Source of the DNA: Thysanoteuthis rhombus
Lineage: Eukaryota; Mollusca; Cephalopoda; Oegopsida; Thysanoteuthidae
Reading direction: 5' to 3'
Assembly: GCA_963457665.1 (NCBI GenBank)
Contig: OY735206.1
Span: forward strand, 59,617,735 to 59,681,734
DNA length: 64,000 nucleotides
The translations under genes and the position numbers were made by a program. Below the pieces are notes generated by a model, which saw nothing but the letters and a program-made list of their open reading frames with translations, searched no databases and had not been told where the DNA came from. Positions 57,056 through 64,000 of the stretch are shown in pieces (the stretch's first letter is position 1; each line of letters opens with the position of its first letter).

Positions 57056-58690
57056 ATGATAAGAAACCTAGGAAGCAAAAATATATCTATTTCAGTCCTT
57101 TTAAACTCAAGTCTCTTTTTACCCCCCTCTCTCTTTTACACAATCTTTCATTTCCTCGTTTTCTTTCTTCCTCTTTTCATTCATGGCTATTGAATAGCAT
57201 AAACAAGTAGAGAAAGTTTATTCATGGAATGATGAATTGATATGTGGGTAGTAAAGTATTTTTTATCAATAGAATTCATGTCTATTGATATACAGAAAGT
57301 GTTACGCTGACTACCAAAAGACAGACGTATTAATTTATTGAAAGCTGCAAAATATGACAGCTTAACTGATTTGCAGTTAAAATTTGATCCCACACAGACA
57401 CAACAAAATGAATTCATAGTCGGTAAGAGATAAATAATACATCTTTAGTTTTACTTCCTTGGCTTCCGTACTTTAAAGACATGAATGTTAGCTTTTTGTG
57501 GGGAATAAAGAGAAAAACCCTATGAGAGCACCTAATCACCAAATTTCAGACAAGAAGACGCCTCGAGTTAAAACTAAGTACCAGTCAAAAATGTTTCTTT
57601 TCACCGAACCAGACGAATGATTTTCTTTAAAGGATACAAGAAATTAATGCAAAAATCTAAAAACGCTTACTTTTGCCCTTTTTCGTCAATGATACCTCGT
57701 TCACGAGTAATCAATATTTGTGGCTGGCTGGGTATGCTTTGAGCAGCTTCATCAAATCAAGAAAGACACCTGCTTCAATTTTTGCAAATATCTGATGCAA
57801 GTGTTCATATTTCTGAACCAAATCTCCCCACTTTTGCTCGGAATCATAGAAAGGGAAATAACACTGGACGCAATATTCAAGGCTTTTTTGAGGGGAAATT
57901 TTTTATAGTAAAAAATAAGTTGAAAGCAATATTCTTATTGCGTTTAAATGAAAAAAGATTTAAAAACCGAGTGAGACTCGGGAGCTTTTTGGTTCATAAT
58001 CATCTGCAGCAGCCTTTCAGCACCAAACTCTGGACATAGACCTTTCCCAAGTCAGTTAGTTCCCAGCAAAAACTAACGTTCCACAATTCTAAAGCAAGGT
58101 AGCCTGAATAAAAGCTCAAGTTGCGTAGTCTTTTTTGCTCGCCGACAACGAAGAAATTAATCTGCGCTGTTAGTAAGGACGTCAGGTGAATCTTTGTTGT
58201 ACAAGTGCTGTTATTGTAAAAGATGACGGGCATTTTGCTGGGCATTAAAAACTCTGTTTGACCCAAATCCTCTCATTAGATCAAAAACTTTAAAAGTTTC
58301 AAGTTGGAATCTTTGCAAAAAAATTAGAAATTGATGTAATGGAATCTAGCCTATCCACATGGACCAAAAGATAAAAATGATGCATAAAGAAAATCCTTTT
58401 TACTGCAAAATTCACCTACATTCTTGAATGAAATGGGGGGGGGATAGGTGTATCATTATGAGGAATTCATCTTTCATATTCACGTTTCAAACGCAATCGT
58501 TCCTATGGCTTATCAGTCGGACAGGTTTAGTTTAGCTGAACATTTTATCTCGAGAGTTCAGATCAAAAGATATTTTCATTATTTCAACATTGTGTGAACG
58601 AAACTAAACAGATTGAGGTGTCTTAGTGAAATATTGGCGTGAAGTGCAATAAGGCGATCTTTGCTCGCCAAAACCTCTGTCAAAACAACA
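57056..58690. other. No confirmed gene; weak minus-strand coding-like patch
   Basis: A minus-strand frame at about 57905-57706 (SEQKWGDLVQKYEHLHQIFA, GVFLDLMKLLKAYPASHKY, stop) looks protein-like, as does part of 58000-58266, but I cannot place either in a family. TGGACATAGACCTTTCCC at about 58031 exactly matches the RTE 3' UTR. Confidence 0.3.
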
Positions 58691-58696
58691 TTATTT

Positions 58697-59558
58697 GCCA
58701 CACTTCTCTATCATGGGCGTCACGGAGCCAGTTCTTCCTGAACTTGTCTAGCTCGTCTCTCCATCTAACATTTTGCCGGCCTCGGCTGCGCATGTGGTCT
58801 CGGGGAATCCATGTTGTGAGTCGTGATGTCCATCGATTGTCAGCCATTCTTGCAACATGGCCAGCCCACCGCCATTTGAGATTTTTTATGGATTCTATGT
58901 CTCTAACTCTTGTCTTTTCCCGGATGTGCTATGCTGTTTTGTGGTCTCTCCATGTGAGGCCCAGCATTATTCTTTCATGTGCACGTTGCATGGTTCTCAG
59001 CTTACGGGTCTGTCTCTTGGTTAAGTTCCATGTTTCAGCTCCATAAGTGACTATTGGGAGGATGCATTGGTTGTACACCCTTCTCTTTAGGATTAATCGG
59101 ATCTTATTATTTTTGAAGGTTGAGCTAGCTCTGCCAAAGGCTTGCCATCCTAGTGTGATTCTTCGCTTGATTTCTTCTTCTTTTGAGGGTATCATGGAGA
59201 TTCGTTGCCCTAGGTAGATGTAGTGGTCTACTTTCTCGAGTTCTGTGTCCTCGATTTCGATCTTAGTGTTTTTATCTCCAATGTGGTTGTTGCACATGAT
59301 CTTCGTCTTGCTGAAGTTCATGTGTAGGCCGACTTTCTTGCTCTCTTCATTTAGTTCATTTATCATTAGTTGGAGGTCGTGTAGGTTCTCTGCGAAAAGG
59401 GCTATGTCGTCTGCAAATCTGAGGTTGCTGAGATACTCGCCGTCTATTTTAATTCCTTTACTCTCCCAGTCTAGTCTTCTGAAGATCATCTCGAGGCAGG
59501 CTGTGAAGAGTTTAGGTGAGCTGGTATCACCTTGTCTTACTCCTTTCTGGAGCTCGAA
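58697..59558 (-). mobile_element. RTE-type retrotransposon, 3' part of a 5'-inverted copy
   Basis: The minus-strand open frame of 186 codons (59489-58929) plus flanks reads FELQKGVRQGDTSSPKLFTA at the 5' edge, FADDIALFAENLHD (RT catalytic FADD), YLGQRISM, RRVYNQCILPIVTYGAETWN, ERIMLGLTWRDHKTA, then WAGHVARMADNRW after a shift. This is the RT palm to C terminus of an RTE-clade protein, here the best preserved in the window. Its very 3' end (UTR and trinucleotide tail) is missing beyond 58697. Confidence 0.85.
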
Positions 59559-59856
59559 GGGTGAACAGGCCGGCTTTAGAAGAAGCTACTTGACCATGGA
59601 CCACCTGCACTCGATAAATCAACTGAAAGAAAAAGCAGCAGAGTATAAACTACCACTTGCCGTAGCATTTATCGACTTCAAAAAGGCGTTCGACTCAGTA
59701 GAAATCCCTAAGGTCATGGAGGCCATCAGTCGGCAAGGTGTAGATCCAGTATATGTTGAAGTATTGAAACATATATACAATCATTATCTACCATACAATG
59801 GAATAAAAAAAACAACGGCATTTCAATCGACGGATATTAATAGAGGAAAAGGCTAA
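59559..59856 (+). mobile_element. RTE-type retrotransposon, inverted 5' segment
   Basis: Plus strand reads EQAGFRRSYLTMDHLHSINQ, LPLAVAFIDFKKAFDS (RT motif with catalytic D), then YVEVLKHIYNHYLPYNGIKK and STDINRGKG. In the protein these residues come directly before RGVRQGD, exactly where the neighbouring minus-strand piece begins. The 203-codon open frame 59245-59856 is a chimera across the junction and not a real protein. Confidence 0.85.
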
Positions 59857-61020
59857 GCTCATTTGATACTGGAAAAAGTTTCAAGGAAAGAAAATCTCGA
59901 TTGATTTCAATGACATGGTATCAATCTATGTTTTTTTCAATCTCATTTGCCACTTGACTGACCTCCGTTCTCTTACTCTTAATTTAAAAAAGCCACTGCT
60001 GTTAAAAGTCTTCACCAGGCCAAACTTCGCAAAACCAGTTGGAATTGAGTTTTTATGTTTATTTCATTAGTCCCCCAAACCAGGGTTGGGGATTAGGGTT
60101 TCGAGTTTTTCTATTGTACTTGTGGCATAGAGTAACGACACCTCCCAGCATTTGGGATCTTTTCGACGAAATAGAAAATGCAACCTAATCTTTCTCTTCC
60201 TTTTCAGGCTTCAGTATTTTAAAATTATTGATGTTGGCACAATACTGATACCATGCTAATACGACAAATCCCCAAGGTTTCAAATCCTTCTTGTTTTTTC
60301 TTCGCAGTAAGAGTTCTTTTCGCAGAAATCCATACTTGATGACCGGGAGAAAAAGCAGCGATAGATATCTAACATTTCCAATTATGCTACTTATAGATTC
60401 CAAAGAATTAATTGGGTTACATTCATTAACCATTTCAAAACTTACCTATTAAGCTATTTAATGCTTGAATATTAAAAATGAAGTAGCTGTTTAAATGAAA
60501 CACTAATTTGAATTGAGTTTTTCTTAACTCTCTCACTTTCACGTAACAATCAATTGTAAATCTATAACGTATTGAAAAAAACGAGACAATTTACTAATCT
60601 ATAAGAATTAGTAAATAACTTGTATACGTTATTCTTTCCATATTTGACTGGGTGTCGCACTAGTTTATAAGATATCAACTGGTGTCTCAACTTTTAAAGC
60701 AACTTATTGAAATCTACATTGGAGTTTACGTCAATTGTAGTCTTATGAATGTTCTAAAAGGACATTTTCTCATGAAAATATTCCTCGCTTCCTATGTCTG
60801 CTACAACACAAGTTCACTTGTAAATCCGAAGACGCGTGTTCATTGAAGTATCTGAAAAAAGACATTTTTCATGGATTCAACATCGGCAAAATTTGATTGT
60901 TGTTTTCGTACTTTAAAAAATATCACGTTATTTTATTTCCCCAAAAATTTCCCATTCGAGAAAATCGATTTTCTCACTTTGTAAGATGAAAAAATACAAA
61001 ATAAAAAACTAAACACGCAC
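59857..61020. other. No gene seen
   Basis: AT-rich DNA; an 82-codon minus-strand ORF at 60185-60433 has no recognisable domain. Confidence 0.5.
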
Positions 61021-61048
61021 GTACAGACAGACAGACAGACAGACACAG

Positions 61049-61125
<77 letters not shown>
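61021..61125. repeat. (CAGA)n(CA)n(TA)n compound microsatellite
   Basis: CAGA units, then CA units, then TA units, without interruption. Confidence 0.95.
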
Positions 61126-61127
<2 letters not shown>

Positions 61128-61267
61128 CTTGTTTACATGACATTTTTTAAGTATTTAGTACTTTATTAGTGATTTCCCCCACTCGATTTTTAGGAGTTCC
61201 TTTCAAAACACTGACTAGATGCAAATTTCGACCACTGAACATCACAAAATCGGAAATAAAGAAAAAG

Positions 61268-61345
61268 CTTCCAATGAAAACTCGCAACCCACAACTAGCT
61301 TTTATAATGGACGTCGCTTTAACTACTTCGGCAACGGAAGTCTGA
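61268..61345 (-). repeat. tRNA-like SINE head (weak)
   Basis: Minus strand: TTGCCGAAGTAGTTAAAGCG resembles an A box; GTGGGTTGCGAGTTTT is a poor B box. Confidence 0.35.
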
Positions 61346-62030
61346 TGATTAAAAAGTGAACAAATTTTTATTCATAATGACACTTCCATCTTTCCGATTC
61401 TTTTAATCATTTTGTCATACAAACCAGTAATAGTCATTTCAAAAAGATTTTGGTTTAAGCACTTCAAAGTCTTAAAAACATTTAAAAAAAAACAAGCGTG
61501 GAAGCTGCAAGGTCAAACTGTACTCCTCGTCGAACCGAAGATGATTACTGCATCTTTGGTATCGTATGTATAATAAATAATAAATGCAGTTTAATGAAAA
61601 GCTAACTTGAATTGAAGTTAAGCAGCATTGGAAGTTGTTTCATCTTAATTCTCCTCGTTTTCATGTTTTTCAATTTAAGCAATTTCTGCTTGCGTAATTT
61701 AAAGTCTTATACAAGTTATCATACGAGAGAGAGAGAGAGAAGTTAGAAATTCGGTAACGGTTTTTTCTTTCAATTTGACAGAGAGATATTCTTCAACTCT
61801 GCGATATAGATAAAAGTAAAGTGAGAAATTATTACACAGGTTATTTATAACACGTGTGTAATGACATACTCTTCTTTTACTATCCTGATTAAATATTTTA
61901 CCCCTAAATCTTTTTCTCTGAAAGTTTTTTTACTCCGAAATCCATTTCACATGACTGCAATTTTTCGTCCAGACTGATTAGGACACACGAGTGTGAGCAC
62001 TTCACACGCCTGTCATAAAGCTATAGTTAG
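61346..62030. other. No gene seen
   Basis: AT-rich DNA; short (GA)n at about 61725-61740. Confidence 0.5.
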
Positions 62031-63105
62031 CAGATTAGTCTCAAAATCTATTGCTGGTGTTGTAATTTCAATCCTTACTGAGCGCTCAACGCTTGAGTCT
62101 CTGAGTCAGTCTATGCCCAGCGGTTTAAATATCTACCAAAATATATAAGCACAATAAAGACACAGAGTGGTAATAGGGTGCTCCCCTTAAAGATGTATTT
62201 AGCAGGTTAGCCTTGCAAGCTGTTGCTAGTAAAGTGAATTCGATTGTTATTTTCAATAAAGAAAAAAACTCAGTAAGCTATCGACAGAATTTAAAATCTT
62301 TTGTATGCACATTAATTTCCTTTTGTGCGCTGGTTGAGAAACAGGCTGATCGCACACACGTATAGCTAAGAGGGAACTATGCTCGCAAACACTTGCAAGT
62401 ATGCAGTTGCTACAGTATTGCATCGTGACAGACTTGGCAAAGGTTGGTAAATAGCGTATATACTGGAGTGCCAGCCACACGGTGACGTTTAAAAGCTAGT
62501 CTTTATGTCCATTATTAATATTGTGAGTTCGATTCTCACTTAACACCACACTATTGAAACAGACAGGCAGACAATTTAAATCCAACTCCAACTGCCTCTC
62601 GTTTCACGTTACTTTTTATTGCGTATTAGAAGTACAGAGGAAACCCTTTACTTTATTCACGTATAATGTTAGCAAAAGATTATTGTTATCAAGATCAGTC
62701 AGATCAAAAGACTACGTTTGAATGAATTAAAACTTTCATGTAGACTTCATATCCATTAAAAAAATATAATGTTAAATTGTTTACCAAAATTAACATAGAA
62801 AAAATACAACAATGAATTTATGAAGATGAATCCAAATTCCAAGCAATGAATGTGAATTATTCCAATTTTGATATCATTTGCCTAATGTTATCGACCGGTT
62901 ATTCTTAAGTAAGTGAACTTGTGATCACAATTAGCGGCTTCTTCTGAAGTAGATCTTTAAGGCGTGTGGCATTCTGAGATTAAAGGAAAATCGTCTGGCT
63001 GTCAGCTGCTGTGAATAAGGTGTTATAAGTATTGCTACTAAGTGAAAGAAGCTCCAGTAGATGCGAGTTCAAGTCTCACTTAAAGCTTCATCTTCGTTTC
63101 GAATA
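62030..63105 (+). repeat. Cluster of tRNA-like SINE cores
   Basis: At 62523-62539 GTGAGTTCGATTCTCAC is a perfect 5-bp T arm with a 7-nt loop. At 63063-63079 GCGAGTTCAAGTCTCAC is a near match. Weaker forms are at about 62230-62252 (GTGAATTCGATTGTTAT) and 62060-62085. All are on the plus strand and each is preceded by A-box-like sequence. These are SINE heads rather than functional tRNAs because no acceptor stem pairs. Confidence 0.55.
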
Positions 63106-63174
63106 ATTACAAATTACTTTGATAGCTGAAGAATAATAGATCGGAAACATAAATATATATATAGAACAGGTCTG

Positions 63175-63555
63175 GTTAGTCACTTAGTAGACACTGTTGC
63201 ATGATTGATGTCTTTTGGCTGAATCCTGGGGCTGATCAATTTGAAATTTGGAAAAAAAAGTGGCGGCCAATCAATAAGTTACTTCTCTCACCTTCTGTTG
63301 GGCAGCAATCGCGGTAAAAGTCTGAATTTAAAAAAAAAACAAAAACAAACCCAAGCAAACTAAGGGATCAATTTAGCAATAATTTACATTGCAAATTTTT
63401 TTCTAAGCATAATAAGGAGTAAATGTTGAAAATGTCAATCCTCTAGCTCCATTGGTGCGGTCTGCTGATACATAACATAACTCCCCAAACCATCTTGAAA
63501 CCTAAAGGAACCTATTTTGGCAGTCTTGGAGACAGTTTCGGCTGATGGTTTCTTG
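63175..63555 (+). repeat. Interspersed repeat family Q copy
   Basis: Blocks in order: TTAGTCACTTAGTAGAC, GATGTCTTTTGGCTG, TTCTGTTGGGCAGCAATC, GGATCAATTTAGCA, AAGCATAATAAGGAGTAAAT, TCTAGCTCCATTGGTGCGG. The AGCC run is lost in this copy. Confidence 0.75.
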
Positions 63556-64000
63556 TGGATGATGTTGATCTTTGTATGAGCCGTATTCCTTGACCTGATG
63601 TAAGCCAACCGCAAAAGCATCGCTGGTATTTCGATCATTGTAATACTGGAGATGAATAAAACCGGATCCAATCTAGGAGTCAAGGAAACAATTCGAACCA
63701 AAGTTATTAGTAAGCGTTAATGTCAAGCCAATTTGCATGTAGAGACCAGAGGAAATTGGCCTGCATTGGACAGGCAGAAATTCCCATTTGGGCGATCTCC
63801 AGTTATTTAATTGATCCCATTGTCAAAGACACCGGGAGCAAAACAACTGATACTGACATCCATCCTGATAAGCTAGGATGTCAAGTGCTGCTTATTATCA
63901 AATTTTTCGTTGGCAAGTCTCAACAGCGTTATATAACCCTTATACAGGTTTCTCCCATTATCCAAAATTTGGGTGTTTCTAAAAAAAAAAGAAAGAAAAA
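63556..64000. other. No supported gene
   Basis: An 88-codon minus-strand ORF (63435-63701) overlaps the repeat above and is not convincing. The window ends in an A-rich stretch. Confidence 0.45.

Noticed and set aside
59245..59856. 203-codon open frame spanning the RTE junction
   Set aside because: First half is the antisense of the RTE protein; only the part after about 59564 is sense coding. It is a by-product of the inversion.

Overview
The window looks like AT-rich animal (metazoan) intergenic DNA, most probably from a mollusc and best matching my memory of cephalopod (octopus-type) genomes. The grounds are the mixture of retroelements (RLE-type and RTE-type non-LTR elements, Penelope-like elements, mariner relics), several tRNA-derived SINE families, very long (TA)n/(CA)n/(GA)n microsatellites, and the near absence of host exons. 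The species call is inference; no marker gene is present. There is no sign of operons, bacterial genes, CRISPR or rRNA.

Layout. 0.4-4.3 kb: one nearly complete restriction-like-endonuclease (RLE) non-LTR retrotransposon of the R4/Dong/Rex6 type. It has tandem 5' repeats, an N-terminal ORF with a Myb-like region, an uninterrupted 985-codon reverse transcriptase/zinc-knuckle/endonuclease ORF, a 3' UTR made of two 115-bp-spaced hairpin modules, and an (AAT)n tail. 4.6-10.1 kb: two older, frame-broken RLE elements of different lineages lie head to tail on the same strand. A further (AAC)n(AAT)n-tailed 3' end with hairpins lies at 11.2-11.7 kb. 11.7-36 kb: mostly unique AT-rich DNA with microsatellites, many copies of one roughly 430-bp interspersed repeat, a mariner relic, a Penelope GIY-YIG fragment, an inverted SINE dimer and a CR1/L2-like 3' end. 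36-44 kb: a Penelope RT fragment, three RTE 3' fragments, a SINE cluster, a microsatellite duplication and one candidate host first exon (41.7 kb). 44-54 kb: SINE and mariner relics, a 40-bp-arm hairpin (48.9 kb), and a minus-strand Penelope-like element with inverted copies of a hammerhead-like 3' motif at both ends (49.8-51.5 kb). 54-64 kb: a decayed repetitive gene with an HEEAD motif (56.2-57.1 kb), an RTE copy with a classic 5' inversion (58.7-59.9 kb), and a run of tRNA-like SINE heads.

How it works together. The only element that could plausibly still encode function is the RLE retrotransposon at 0.4-4.3 kb. Its ORF2 carries the RT catalytic aspartates, a CCHC knuckle and an RPD...D endonuclease. 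Its duplicated, co-varying 3' UTR hairpins are the natural candidate for the RNA its reverse transcriptase recognises during target-primed reverse transcription. Everything else is decayed or non-coding.
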